Shown one piece after another: positions 50,985 through 60,281 of a DNA stretch of 64,000 nucleotides (position 1 is the stretch's first letter; each line of letters starts with the position of its first letter). The stretch lies in the NCBI RefSeq assembly GCF_024749045.1, contig NZ_CP087184.1, positions 992,001 to 1,056,000 of the forward strand, given 5' to 3'. Below the pieces are notes generated by a model that saw only the letters and a program-made list of their open reading frames with translations, was not told where the DNA came from and ran no database searches. Source of the stretch: Pseudomonas sp. B21-028. GTDB lineage: Bacteria > Pseudomonadota > Gammaproteobacteria > Pseudomonadales > Pseudomonadaceae. A program made the translations under genes and the position numbers.

Positions 50985-51764
50985 TCAGGGAAAGTACTTC
51001 TTCACCAAGGCCGCCAGGTTCGCGGCCGTCTCGATGTCCACCACTCCGTCATGTTTCGCCGGCCGAAAGTGCAACTGGAAGGCGCGTACCAGGCGCTGGA
51101 AGCCCATACTTGTCGTGGCTGCCGTCGTGTCATACCCATACCTTCTGAACAGCCCCAGTAGATGTTCCCGGGTCGGCACGCCTGCGCATCGGTAGGCCTG
51201 CAGAAACGATTGCTGCGTGCTCTCATCGAACCATGCGCCGATGCCTTTCCGATAAAACGCGTGCCAGGGAAACATCGGCCCCGGGTCACTCTTGCGCCCG
51301 GCGGCGATGTCCGAATGCGCCACCACATTGACCGGACTGATATCGGGATAACGCCCGAGTATGTCGAGGGCCAACTGTTCCACTGCTTCGATCTGCTGTG
51401 GCGGGTAGGGCGGGAAGGTGAATGTTCCCTGGTGATCGGCGGCCAGGTTGACGATCTCGATGCCAATGGACGTGTCGTTCAAATTGTTGCGATTACCCCA
51501 ACTGCTCACCCCTGCGTGCCAGGCACGCTTGTTTTCGTCCACCAGATTGAAAATCTGCGGCTCGTTGAAACCTGCTTGCGCATAACTCGGGTCAGTGAAG
51601 TCCGGAACCAGGTAATGGGCGCTGACGGAGGCGCCGGTCAGTGCGCTGATGGAAGATGAGAAATTGGCGGCCGTGTAATGGAAAACCAGAAAGCGAATGC
51701 GGTTGTTGTGGCCTTTGTTTGAACGGTAACGGGTGGAATTTATCGGGTACATAAATGTGCTCAT
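50985..51764 (-). CDS. N-acetylmuramoyl-L-alanine amidase, AmpDh3-like, no signal peptide
   Basis: 259 residues. Amidase_2 domain with zinc ligands H29 (LVFHYTA), H150 (VVAHSDIAAG) and D160 (KSDPGP) and catalytic E103 (GIEIVN). A C-terminal peptidoglycan-binding helix bundle (about 185-259) ends in DGVVDIETAANLAALVKKYF. No signal peptide is present. It closely resembles P. aeruginosa AmpDh3, a type VI-delivered amidase. Upstream on the same strand are two copies of a small gene that could encode protection. A housekeeping recycling role is the alternative. Confidence 0.88.
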   Translation of the reverse strand: MSTFMYPINSTRYRSNKGHNNRIRFLVFHYTAANFSSSISALTGASVSAHYLVPDFTDPSYAQAGFNEPQIFNLVDENKRAWHAGVSSWGNRNNLNDTSIGIEIVNLAADHQGTFTFPPYPPQQIEAVEQLALDILGRYPDISPVNVVAHSDIAAGRKSDPGPMFPWHAFYRKGIGAWFDESTQQSFLQAYRCAGVPTREHLLGLFRRYGYDTTAATTSMGFQRLVRAFQLHFRPAKHDGVVDIETAANLAALVKKYFP

Positions 51765-51895
51765 TGATAATTGAAGGGGTCGAAGCTGCGCGCTTCGATT
51801 AACTTCAGACTAACAATGATCTTCAAATTGGCTTGTAGTGAGGGTCTTGGCCTTTTGTAGGAATTGGCGTTTGGTTTGTAGGGTTCTATAACCTG

Positions 51896-51926
51896 AAAGG
51901 AAGAAGCCGCTGCACAGACAGCGGCT
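51896..51926 (-). terminator. Hairpin terminator after small gene copy B
   Basis: AGCCGCTG / CAGCGGCT perfect 8-base stem with loop CACAGA. On the minus strand it is followed by TTCTTCCTTTC. Confidence 0.6.
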
Positions 51927-51931
51927 AATAG

Positions 51932-52189
51932 TTAGGTGTATCTTTTTTCAAGGACGAATTTCGGTGCTTTCCAGTTTGGGCCTTTGATGGCAACGGGGCC
52001 CTCACCATTTGCCAATATCCCCTCTTCAAATAGTTTTGCGTAGGTTCTCAGTAATTCACCATTGGCAATAACTTCAAAACGATAGCGGCCGATCATTCTG
52101 TCCAGGGATGGATAAGCCAAGCCAATGCCGAAAGCGGAAAGTATATCGGTGAGTGATTCGTTTTTTACAATTTGCTCAATGGTGTTAAT
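51932..52189 (-). CDS. Small conserved-repeat gene, copy B (85 aa, ATT start)
   Basis: Aligns without gaps with copy A (52346-52603), about 49 of 85 residues identical by eye. The end GPNWKAPKFVLEKRYT is shared. The codon aligned with copy A's ATG is ATT (52187-52189), and the A-rich ribosome-binding sequence AAAGGGAAATCTTAA precedes it as in copy A. ATT is a rare but usable start. Otherwise translation could start at the downstream TTG near 52120, dropping 24 residues. AT-rich compared with the region. It lies directly upstream of the AmpDh3-like gene. I do not recognise the family, and an immunity role is a guess from position. Confidence 0.55.
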   Translation of the reverse strand: MNTIEQIVKNESLTDILSAFGIGLAYPSLDRMIGRYRFEVIANGELLRTYAKLFEEGILANGEGPVAIKGPNWKAPKFVLEKRYT

Positions 52190-52309
52190 TTAAGATTTCC
52201 CTTTAGTATTAATTTGTAAAATCTCTACGTTTGCTTTTCTGCCGCAAGAAGCAATTAAGATGAGTGCAGTACTGATTTGTCGCCTGGTTTGTAGGGCTTC
52301 ATAACCGGA

Positions 52310-52339
52310 TAGGAAAGAAGCCGCTGCACAGACAGCGGC
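52310..52339 (-). terminator. Hairpin terminator after small gene copy A
   Basis: GCCGCTG / CAGCGGC stem with the same CACAGA loop as the terminator of copy B, then TTCTTTCCT on the minus strand. Confidence 0.6.
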
Positions 52340-52345
52340 CAATAG

Positions 52346-52603
52346 CTAGGTGTATCTTTTTTCAAGGAAGAATTTTGGTGCTTTCCAGTTAGGCTCTTTA
52401 ATACAGAGCCCTTTTTGGCCGCTTGCCAGTATCCCGGCTTCGAAAAGTTTGGTGTAAGTCCTTTCAAGTTTCCCGTGCTGTACAAGCTCAGGATTATGAC
52501 GTCTGATCATCATGTCTAGATGTGGGAGGGGCTTTAGTAGCGTAAATACTGTAACGATTTCTTCTAGTGACTCGTTCCTTATTATTTGTTCAATAGTATT
52601 CAT
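52346..52603 (-). CDS. Small gene, copy A (85 aa, ATG start)
   Basis: 85 residues from the ATG at 52603, behind AAAGGAAAATCTTA. Features: helical N-terminal half (MNTIEQIIRNESLEEIVTVF) and a C-terminal segment RTYTKLFEAGILASG-x-PNWKAPKFFLEKRYT that could be a small winged helix or beta-hairpin. No signal peptide, no cysteine pairs. Copy B lies 414 bases downstream with the same flanking hairpin, so the unit was tandemly duplicated, including its terminator. Function unrecognised. Low GC and position upstream of a peptidoglycan amidase suggest an accessory, possibly immunity, gene. Confidence 0.6.
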   Translation of the reverse strand: MNTIEQIIRNESLEEIVTVFTLLKPLPHLDMMIRRHNPELVQHGKLERTYTKLFEAGILASGQKGLCIKEPNWKAPKFFLEKRYT

Positions 52604-52788
52604 TAAGATTTTCCTTTCAGAAGTCTGATCCATCCTCTGATCGACGAATAAAGACTATAACTTCGATTCTGAAAACCGAGCAGGTGAGAGATTCCGAAGG
52701 TGTTGTAGGAAACAAGAAATCTCACGCCGGAGAAAACCGCACCGCAGAACTCAAGTCAGCTTGGGTACCCATCTGGAAACCATCGATA

Positions 52789-52817
52789 TAAAAAAAGCCG
52801 CTGCAAAAAGCAGCGGC
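52789..52817 (-). terminator. Strong rho-independent terminator on the minus strand
   Basis: GCCGCTGC (52797-52804) and GCAGCGGC (52810-52817) form a perfect stem with an AAAAA loop. On the minus strand it is followed by a run of about eight T's. The transcript it would end comes from 52818-53224, where no confident gene is seen. That 400-base stretch also carries the promoter of the porin gene. Confidence 0.75.
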
Positions 52818-53224
52818 CTGAAGATGACGTTGCAAAGGAGCCACAAACCAACGTCGGTAAGCACGGGGTGATGGACCGATACGCCAATCCATCCGAATGA
52901 CGGTGCGCCAGGCGTGAGGGATGCCATGGCGGGTGCTTGCAGGCCCGTTACCCTGGAAGCCCGGCCAGCATAGGGATCGAGCGCATCGGGAAACAGACCG
53001 GATCCGGACATGCACTGTTACGGCGTGCGCAACAGTCGAAACGGGGCGCCGAACATGCGTTGAACTGATGGGCCACTATCCAGCCCATCCATGGCGTGTG
53101 CAAAGCCCTGTCTTGTGCGGGCGCTAATCCTTTCGAGCGACAACGTGAATACCTCCTTGGTGCGCTTATCGACCGTGACGGGCGGCAGTAGGGTGAAGTC
53201 TCTGTCACTCACCGGGGAAGACGC

Positions 53225-55033
53225 ATGACAACAATAACAATGCGCGCCATCTTCAAGCCGCAGGCGCTGGCCGTCGCGGTGGCCTTGGGCTGCTGCGCCC
53301 AGGCCCAGGCCGTTTCATTCAACATTGGCGAGATTGAAGGTCAGTTCGACTCCTCGCTGTCCGTGGGCGCGAGCTGGGGCATGCGCGATGCCGACAAGGA
53401 CTTTATCGGCACGGTCAACGGCGGTAGGGGCCAGTCTTCCACCGGTGATGATGGGCGGCTGAATTTCAAGAAGGGCGAGACCTTCTCGAAGATCTTCAAG
53501 GGGCTGCATGACCTCGAGCTCAAGTATGGCGACACCGGCGTGTTCGTGCGTGGCAAGTACTGGTATGACTTCGAGCTGAAGGACGAAAGCCGTCCGTTCA
53601 AGGACATCAGCGACAGCAATCGCAAGGAAGGCGCCAAGTCTTCCGGTGCGGAGCTTCTCGACGCCTTCGTCTATCACAACTATTCCATTGCCGATCTGCC
53701 GGGCACCGTGCGCGCCGGCAAGCAGGTGGTCAGTTGGGGCGAGAGTACCTTCATCGGTAACTCCATCAACAGCATCAACCCGGTGGATGTGTCCGCGTTC
53801 CGCCGTCCGGGTGCCGAGATCAAGGAAGGTCTGATTCCGGTGAACATGCTGTTCGCCTCCCAGGGCCTGACCGACAAGCTCACCATCGAGGGCTTCTACC
53901 AGCTTGAGTGGGACCAGACGGTGGTCGATAACTGCGGCACGTTCTTTGGCAATGACGTAGTGGCCGATGGTTGCACCAGCGGGTACACCGTGGCTAGCCC
54001 GGCCATTGCGCCGTTCGTGCCGCTGACCCAGGCATTCGGCCAGGGGATCGAGGTGTCCAGCGAAGGCGTGGTCATTCCTCGTGGCGGCGATCGTGATGCC
54101 CGTGACTCCGGCCAGTGGGGCACGGCGTTGCGCTGGCTCGGCGACGACACCGAGTACGGCTTGTACTTCATGAATTATCACAGTCGCACGCCTACTGTCG
54201 GCACCACGACGGCTGGAGCGGCTACGCTCGCGGTGGTGGGGAATACGAATCCGGGTGGCATGATCCCGATTGCCGAAGGCCTTGCCCAAGGCGCAGGCGC
54301 CGCTCTGGCTTCAAGCGTCATGCTCGGCCGCGGTCAGTACTACCTCGAATACCCCGAGGACATCCGCCTGTACGGCGCCAGCTTCTCCACCACGCTGCCC
54401 ACCGGCACCGCATGGACCGGTGAAATCAGCTATCGCCCCAACGCTCCGGTACAGCTCAATACCAACGACCTGACCCTGGCCTTGCTCAACCCGATTACCG
54501 GTGGCGCAGCGTCACCTATCGCCACTTCGCCGGGTGCCGATAACACCGGCTACCGCCGCAAGGAAATCACCCAGATCCAGAGCACCATGACCCACTTCAT
54601 CGATCGGGTATTGGGCGCGGATCGCCTGACCCTGGTGGGCGAGGCGGCGGTGGTGCATGTCGGCGGGCTGGAGTCCAAGGACAAGTTGCGTTACGGCCGC
54701 GATTCGGTCTACGGCCAATACGGGTTCAACGGTGACACCGATGGCTTCGTCACTTCGACCTCATGGGGCTATCGCGCCCGGGCGATCCTCGACTATTCCA
54801 ACGTCATCGCCGGCATCAACTTCAAGCCCAACGTGTCCTGGTCCCATGACGTGGCCGGCTACGGTCCCAATGGCCTGTTCAACGAAGGTGCCAAGGCCGT
54901 CAGCCTCGGTGTCGATGCCGACTACCGCAACACCTACACCGCCAGCCTGAGCTACACCGACTTTTTCGGCGGCGACTACAACGTCCTCAAGGATCGCGAC
55001 TTCCTCGCGTTGAGCTTCGGCGTGAACTTCTGA
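53225..55033 (+). CDS. DUF1302 family outer-membrane protein
   Basis: 602 residues. Signal peptide with LAVAVALGCCAQAQA near residue 15, then an amphipathic beta-strand-rich sequence typical of a barrel, starting FNIGEIEGQFDSSLSVGASW and ending FLALSFGVNF with a terminal Phe. DUF1302 proteins are almost always paired with DUF1329 proteins and are associated with export or handling of hydrophobic compounds and polymers. The DUF1329 gene follows after 22 bases. Substrate unknown. Confidence 0.9.
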   Translation: MTTITMRAIFKPQALAVAVALGCCAQAQAVSFNIGEIEGQFDSSLSVGASWGMRDADKDFIGTVNGGRGQSSTGDDGRLNFKKGETFSKIFKGLHDLELKYGDTGVFVRGKYWYDFELKDESRPFKDISDSNRKEGAKSSGAELLDAFVYHNYSIADLPGTVRAGKQVVSWGESTFIGNSINSINPVDVSAFRRPGAEIKEGLIPVNMLFASQGLTDKLTIEGFYQLEWDQTVVDNCGTFFGNDVVADGCTSGYTVASPAIAPFVPLTQAFGQGIEVSSEGVVIPRGGDRDARDSGQWGTALRWLGDDTEYGLYFMNYHSRTPTVGTTTAGAATLAVVGNTNPGGMIPIAEGLAQGAGAALASSVMLGRGQYYLEYPEDIRLYGASFSTTLPTGTAWTGEISYRPNAPVQLNTNDLTLALLNPITGGAASPIATSPGADNTGYRRKEITQIQSTMTHFIDRVLGADRLTLVGEAAVVHVGGLESKDKLRYGRDSVYGQYGFNGDTDGFVTSTSWGYRARAILDYSNVIAGINFKPNVSWSHDVAGYGPNGLFNEGAKAVSLGVDADYRNTYTASLSYTDFFGGDYNVLKDRDFLALSFGVNF

Positions 55034-55055
55034 TCTGGCTGACAAGGAAAACCCT

Positions 55056-56423
55056 ATGCGCAAGATGATCCTGCAATGCGGTGCTCTGGCTTTGAGCCTG
55101 CTGGCTGCAAACGTGATGGCGGCAGTCTCGCCGGACGAGGCGAACAAACTGGGCACCAGCCTGACGCCGCTGGGTGCGGAAAAAGCCGGTAATGCCGATG
55201 GCTCGATCCCGGCCTGGACCGGTGGTATCCCGAAAAACGCCGGTGCCGTGGACAGCAAAGGCTTCCTGGCGGATCCGTTCGCCAATGAGAAGCCGCTGTT
55301 CATCATTACTGCCGCGACCGTGGACAAGTACAAAGACAAGCTGTCCGAAGGCCAGGTGGCGATGTTCAAGCGCTACCCGGAAACCTACAAGATCCCGGTC
55401 TATCCGACCCATCGCAGCGTAGGGCTGCCGCCGGAAATCTACGAGTCGGCCAAGCGCAGCGCGCTCAATGTCACCGCGATCAACGACGGTAACGGCCTGG
55501 CCAATTTCACCGGCAACCGCTACTACGCGTTTCCGATTCCCAAGAGTGGGGTGGAAGTCATCTGGAACCACATCACCCGTTATCACGGTGGCAACCTGCG
55601 GCGCATCATCACCCAGGCCACACCGCAGACCAACGGCAGCTTCACGCCGATCCGTTTCGAAGAGGAAGCCGCTGTACCGGCCCTGATCAAGGACGCCGAT
55701 CCGGAAAAAGCCAGCAACGTGCTGACTTATTTCAAACAGGAAGTCACCGCCCCCGCACGCCTGGCCGGCAACGTGCTGCTGGTGCATGAAACCCTGGACC
55801 AGGTGAAGGAACCACGCCTGGCCTGGATCTACAACGCCGGCCAGCGCCGTGTGCGCCGCGCCCCACAAGTGGCCTACGACGGACCGGGCACCGCCGCCGA
55901 CGGGTTGCGCACTTCCGACAACTTCGACCTGTTCTCCGGTGCACCGGATCGCTACGACTGGCAACTGGTCGGCAAGAAGGAAATGTACATTCCATACAAC
56001 AGCTACAAACTCGACTCACCGAGCCTCAAGTACGAGGACGTGATCAAGGCCGGCCACATCAACCAGGACCTGACCCGCTACGAGTTGCACCGGGTCTGGG
56101 AAGTGATCGGTACGGTCAAGCCCAACGAGCGGCACATCTATGCCAAGCGCCACATGTACTTCGACGAAGACAGCTGGCAGGCGGCGCTGGTGGATCACTA
56201 CGACGGCCGTGGTCAGCTATGGCGTGTGGCCGAAGGGCATGCGCAGTTCTATTACGACCACCAGAACCCCGCCTACACCCTCGAGACGCTCTACGACATC
56301 ATCGCCGGCCGCTACATTGCGCTGGGCATGAAGAACGAAGAGAAGCACAGCTATGAGTATGGCTTCGAGGCCAGAGCGGCCGACTATACGCCGGCGGCGT
56401 TGCGCTCGAGCGGGGTTCGGTAA
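55056..56423 (+). CDS. DUF1329 family protein
   Basis: 455 residues with a signal peptide (MILQCGALALSLLAANVMA). The mature part begins SPDEANKLGTSLTPLGAEKA, typical of DUF1329, followed by GSIPAWTGG. A LolA/LolB-like fold is known or predicted for the family, so it may act as a periplasmic lipid or hydrophobic carrier for its DUF1302 partner. Second gene of a two-gene operon. Confidence 0.9.
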   Translation: MRKMILQCGALALSLLAANVMAAVSPDEANKLGTSLTPLGAEKAGNADGSIPAWTGGIPKNAGAVDSKGFLADPFANEKPLFIITAATVDKYKDKLSEGQVAMFKRYPETYKIPVYPTHRSVGLPPEIYESAKRSALNVTAINDGNGLANFTGNRYYAFPIPKSGVEVIWNHITRYHGGNLRRIITQATPQTNGSFTPIRFEEEAAVPALIKDADPEKASNVLTYFKQEVTAPARLAGNVLLVHETLDQVKEPRLAWIYNAGQRRVRRAPQVAYDGPGTAADGLRTSDNFDLFSGAPDRYDWQLVGKKEMYIPYNSYKLDSPSLKYEDVIKAGHINQDLTRYELHRVWEVIGTVKPNERHIYAKRHMYFDEDSWQAALVDHYDGRGQLWRVAEGHAQFYYDHQNPAYTLETLYDIIAGRYIALGMKNEEKHSYEYGFEARAADYTPAALRSSGVR

Positions 56424-56442
56424 GCTTCGGTGGTCTTCTGAT

Positions 56443-56701
56443 TGTGGCGAGGGATTTATCTGTGGCGAGGGGGGGATCTGCGGTGAGGGGGGACGATCTG
56501 GGGTGAGGATGATCTGTGGCGAGGGGATTTATCCCCGCTGGGGCGCGCAGCGGCCCCAAACCCTGCGGCTCGGTGTATCAGGCTGACTGAGTCGTCTGTG
56601 ATGGGGCTGCTGCGCAGCCCAGCGGGGATAAATCCCCTCGCCACAGATGAAGCCCTCACCATGGATAAACCCCTCACCACAGATAGATTCCCTCGCCACA
56701 A
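56443..56701. repeat. Family B palindrome with a mirror-symmetric ladder of degenerate half-units
   Basis: The core palindrome (56515-56645) has TGTGGCGAGGGGATTTATCC and GGATAAATCCCCTCGCCACA ends. On the left are four more half-units (56443 TGTGGCGAGGGATTTATC, 56461, 56479, 56499). On the right are three reverse-complement half-units (ending at about 56665, 56683 and 56701), at a period of 16-20 bases. Most of the 392-base gap between the DUF1329 and LuxR genes is this repeat. The last 110 bases hold the luxR promoter region. Confidence 0.8.
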
Positions 56702-56815
56702 GGGTATCTCTCCGGTCGTTTTCTTATGGGGCGCGATCAGCGCGCTGAATACTTCTCCAAAGGTCGGCGACACAGGGCTAGGGTGATGAGACAACAATAA
56801 AAGGGACTCTCGCAC

Positions 56816-59368
56816 ATGACCGCCATGACCCCGTGTCCGGACCGTCCTGGATTGCTGCCGCGCCTGTCCTCGACGCATGTGCCGCGCCGGTCCCTGAGCG
56901 AGCCCTTGCTCACGTCCGAAGCACGAATAAAGCTGCTCTGCGCGCCGGCGGGCAGTGGCAAGAGTGCGTTGTTCGCCGAGTGTTTCCTCCAGGCTCCGGC
57001 TGGATGTCGGTTGCACTGGTTGCCGCTGGGTGGCGCGGCGCTGGACGCGCAGCAGATGTGCGAACAGTTGGCGCATACCCTCGGGCTGCCGGTGATGGAG
57101 GAGGCGGCGCTGTTGTCCCATCTGGCGCGCTTGCAAACGCCGACCTGGCTATTCCTGGATGATTATTGCCGGGTACCCAATCCCGAGCTGGACCAGTTGC
57201 TCGACCGTCTGCTGAACGCCAGCAGCCCGGCGCTGCACTTGTGGCTCAATGGCCGGCGCCGTCCACACTGCAACTGGTTGCGCTTGTTGCTCGATGACGA
57301 ACTGCACGAATTCGACGCGAAGGCGCTGGTGTTCAGCCCTGACGATATTCAGCCGTTGCTCGGTCATCTACCCGGCCCTCTGGCGACCCGTACGGCCCGC
57401 GAGGTGATACAGCGCAGCGGTGGCTGGTGCGCGGGCGTGCGCATCGCCTTGCTTGAGCGCTGCGAGTGGGCGCGCCGCCACGCATCGCCAGGACGCCCCG
57501 GCACCTTGCTTGATTACCTTGAGCACGAGCTGTTCAGCGCGCTGACCCCGGACCTGGCACAGGCCTGGCGCGTGCTGGCCCATCTGCCGCGCTTCAACGC
57601 GCGGCTGTGCGAGCATCTGTTCGGTGACACCGTGGGTGCGGAATGCCTTCCGTTGCTGCTGGACCTGGGTTGCTTTATCGAACCGTGGGAACAGTCTTCG
57701 GACTGGTTGCAGATATTCCCGGCCCTGGCCCGGCTGGTGCGTGAGGAGCCGTGGCCGCAGGGACGTTCCTGGCATCGACGGGCCTGCCAGTGGTTCGCGG
57801 CCGAGCAGGATTGGCCCATGGCGTTCGAGCAGGCGATGTTGGCTGAAGAGTTCGAGGCCGCCGTAAGTTTCTTGCAGCACCTGAGCTTCGAGCACGTCTT
57901 GCAGCGTCGCACCGTGGTGCTGTTACTGGACTTGCATGATCGACAGGGCGAAGCGCTGACGCTGGGTACGCCGCAATCGGTGGGTTTGGTCACGGCCGCG
58001 CTGCTGTTCGCCGGACGCTTCGATCAGGCATCGGCGTGTATCGAGCAACTGGCCAGGTTCGCACCCCAGCCCACGGCGTGCCAGCAGCGCCAATTGGTTG
58101 CGCGGTGGCAGGTCCTCAGTGGCTGGTTGTGGCACCTGGCAGGCGAGGGGGATCAGGCGAGCGAACATTTTCTCCAGGCTCAGAGCAGCCTGGATCCGGA
58201 GGCCTGGGCTTCACGGCTGCTATGCCAGTCGGGGCTGACGCAACAGGCATTGCTCAAGGGCGAGCTGGCGACGGCGCAATGGATCAATCGCCAGGCGCTA
58301 TGCCTGGCGCGCGCGCAGGGTTCGCTGGTGTTCGAGGGGTTGCTGGAGCTGGATCACGCCCAATTGCTGGAGCAACGCGGCGCGCCCCACCGGGCCGACC
58401 ATCTGTTGGAGGCGGTCCAGGCGCTGCTCGATAAACCAGGCCAGGACTTTTCTCCGTTGCTGGGGCGCATTGCCCTGCGACGCGGGCGCCTGGCATTGCG
58501 CATGGGGTTTGAAGAGCAGGCAGCGGAGCAGTTTCAAGCGGGTCTGGAAACGAGCTTGCACAGCCAGGACAAACAAGTGCTCTATGGCTTCCTCGGCAAG
58601 GCCAGCCTGGCCGCCAACCAGGGTGACTACGGCGAGGCTTTCGTACAACTGCGTGAAGCCGAGCGGGTCATGCAGCAGCGGCATATTCCCGACACCGTAT
58701 ACCGTGGTGTATTGCTGCAGACCAGTTGCCAGTTCTGGTTGCAACAAGCCCGCCCGGAGCTGGCCCATGAAGCGTTGACCCGGGTTCTGCGGCATTTTCG
58801 CGGCCCGCACGCCAAACACGCGCCGCCGGCGACCCTGGAATTGATTCCGCGGCTTGAATACTTGCAGGTACTGGCCGAGGTCTATCTGCAGCGGGCGCAG
58901 GATCCGCAGGCCCGGCTGCAGGTCATGATTGCCCAGGCACAGCGCTGTGGCATGCAGGGGTTGGAAACCGAGCTGCATCTGGCGTTGGTCGAAGTCGTCT
59001 GGTTATCCGGCGATCATTCCCAGGCCCGTGTCCTGATGCAGGAAGGCCTGGAGCGAGTCGCCTGTTGGCGCGCCCAGCAAGCCTTGTGCGAGCTGCGCTT
59101 GCGCCAGCCGGAACTGTTGCGTTGGGCACAAACGGCAGAGCCCGTCGGACAGCCGGCGACCGGCACCGAAGAAACGTTGCTCAGCCAGCGAGAGTTGGAA
59201 GTCTTGGGGCTGATTGCCCAAGGTTATTCCAACCAGCAGATTGCCGAACAACTGTTCATATCGTTGCACACGGTAAAAACCCATGCGCGGCGGATACATA
59301 GCAAATTGGGCGTGCAGCGACGTACCCAGGCGGTGGCGAAGGCCAAGGTCATGGGCGTCATGGGTTAG
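56816..59368 (+). CDS. LuxR-family transcriptional regulator, large MalT-like ATP-binding type
   Basis: 850 residues. A P-loop ([14 protein letters not shown] near residue 43) opens a STAND-type ATPase. Next come a TPR-like helical sensor region (about 300-760) and a C-terminal LuxR helix-turn-helix (LSQREL to [17 protein letters not shown], about 785-850, with [20 protein letters not shown]). ATP- and inducer-dependent activators of this type switch on catabolic or export genes. It follows the DUF1302/DUF1329 operon on the same strand, so it probably regulates it. The stop overlaps the hmgR stop region by 11 bases. Confidence 0.93.
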   Translation: MTAMTPCPDRPGLLPRLSSTHVPRRSLSEPLLTSEARIKLLCAPAGSGKSALFAECFLQAPAGCRLHWLPLGGAALDAQQMCEQLAHTLGLPVMEEAALLSHLARLQTPTWLFLDDYCRVPNPELDQLLDRLLNASSPALHLWLNGRRRPHCNWLRLLLDDELHEFDAKALVFSPDDIQPLLGHLPGPLATRTAREVIQRSGGWCAGVRIALLERCEWARRHASPGRPGTLLDYLEHELFSALTPDLAQAWRVLAHLPRFNARLCEHLFGDTVGAECLPLLLDLGCFIEPWEQSSDWLQIFPALARLVREEPWPQGRSWHRRACQWFAAEQDWPMAFEQAMLAEEFEAAVSFLQHLSFEHVLQRRTVVLLLDLHDRQGEALTLGTPQSVGLVTAALLFAGRFDQASACIEQLARFAPQPTACQQRQLVARWQVLSGWLWHLAGEGDQASEHFLQAQSSLDPEAWASRLLCQSGLTQQALLKGELATAQWINRQALCLARAQGSLVFEGLLELDHAQLLEQRGAPHRADHLLEAVQALLDKPGQDFSPLLGRIALRRGRLALRMGFEEQAAEQFQAGLETSLHSQDKQVLYGFLGKASLAANQGDYGEAFVQLREAERVMQQRHIPDTVYRGVLLQTSCQFWLQQARPELAHEALTRVLRHFRGPHAKHAPPATLELIPRLEYLQVLAEVYLQRAQDPQARLQVMIAQAQRCGMQGLETELHLALVEVVWLSGDHSQARVLMQEGLERVACWRAQQALCELRLRQPELLRWAQTAEPVGQPATGTEETLLSQRELEVLGLIAQGYSNQQIAEQLFISLHTVKTHARRIHSKLGVQRRTQAVAKAKVMGVMG

Positions 59369-60164
59369 CCTGGACTGATCCTGAGCCGGACTCATACCCC
59401 ATCCGCCAACTCACGGCCCGGGTCGCCGCCAACAGTCGCTGGGCCGCCGGGCCATTTTCATCGGCATGGAACAACGAGGTCGGGCCGACGATGGTCATGA
59501 CCGCCGTGACCTGGCCGACGGCATTGAAGACCGGCGCGGAGAGGGCATCCACGCCCGGCATCAGCAAGCCATGCACATGGTGCAGTCCTCGACCGCGGAT
59601 CTGCTCGCACAAGGTGGTATAGGCACGGTCGTCGGCCAGCGCGTGATTACTGGTGCTCGCCACCTCCTGCTCTCGCAATCCAATGGTTTCGCGCTCCGGC
59701 AGATAGGCGCTGAACACCAGTCCGGTGGACGAACTGAGCAGCGGCAATACCGAACCCAGTTGCGTCACTACGGTCACGGCGCGCACGGCGGGTTCGATCC
59801 GTACCACGGTCGCACCGTGATTGCCCCACACCGCCAGGAAACAGGTTTCGTTCAAGTCATCCCGCAGCTCTGCCAGGGGCAGGGCGGCCACTTGCAGCAC
59901 GTCCATGCCATTCAGCGCCGCCAGGCCCACCCGCAAGGCTTCACGCCCCAGGCCGTAATGGTTGGTGGCGGTGTTCTGTTCGGCGAAACCGCTGGCTATC
60001 AAGGCCTGCAGGTATCGATGCACCTTGCTCGCCGGCATCTGCACGTGTTCGGCCAGGCGCGACAGTGACGTGGAGGGGGAGAGTTCGGCCAAGGCTTTGA
60101 GAATGTCGGTGCCGACTTCGGCCGAGCGGACTTTCTGTTTGCCGTTATTGAGCGGGGTTTCCAT
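59358..60164 (-). CDS. hmgR: IclR-family regulator HmgR
   Basis: 268 residues. N-terminal winged helix (about 15-80: [20 protein letters not shown] and [18 protein letters not shown]) and a C-terminal IclR effector domain (about 95-255). Position immediately divergent from hmgA identifies it as the repressor of the homogentisate operon, released by homogentisate in P. putida. Its 3' end overlaps the convergent luxR gene by 11 bases. Confidence 0.9.
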   Translation of the reverse strand: METPLNNGKQKVRSAEVGTDILKALAELSPSTSLSRLAEHVQMPASKVHRYLQALIASGFAEQNTATNHYGLGREALRVGLAALNGMDVLQVAALPLAELRDDLNETCFLAVWGNHGATVVRIEPAVRAVTVVTQLGSVLPLLSSSTGLVFSAYLPERETIGLREQEVASTSNHALADDRAYTTLCEQIRGRGLHHVHGLLMPGVDALSAPVFNAVGQVTAVMTIVGPTSLFHADENGPAAQRLLAATRAVSWRMGYESGSGSVQANP

Positions 60165-60224
60165 GGAGGCGCAGGATCCGGGAGCGAATGGGCGTCTTTA
60201 TAGCTTGACGGTCGCCGTCGAGCA

Positions 60225-60243
60225 AATTACGTTATGCGTAATT
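60225..60243 (+). promoter_or_regulatory. Probable HmgR operator
   Basis: AATTACG - TTATG - CGTAATT is a perfect 7-base inverted repeat with a 5-base spacer, followed by a further GAATTACG half-site at 60244-60251. It lies 38 bases upstream of the hmgA start in the hmgR-hmgA intergenic region, a sensible place for an IclR-type operator. Confidence 0.6.
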
Positions 60244-60281
60244 GAATTACGATAAAAATAACAGGTGTTCAGGAGGGCTCC

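Noticed and set aside
52722..53015. Minus-strand open frame between the small genes and the porin gene
   Set aside because: It reads through the strong terminator hairpin at 52797-52817 and shows no family features, so it is not called as a gene. The region is discussed as a finding instead.
56443..56701. Possible CRISPR array
   Set aside because: Units are only 16-20 bases apart, have no spacers, and are mirror-symmetric around a palindrome. No cas genes are nearby.
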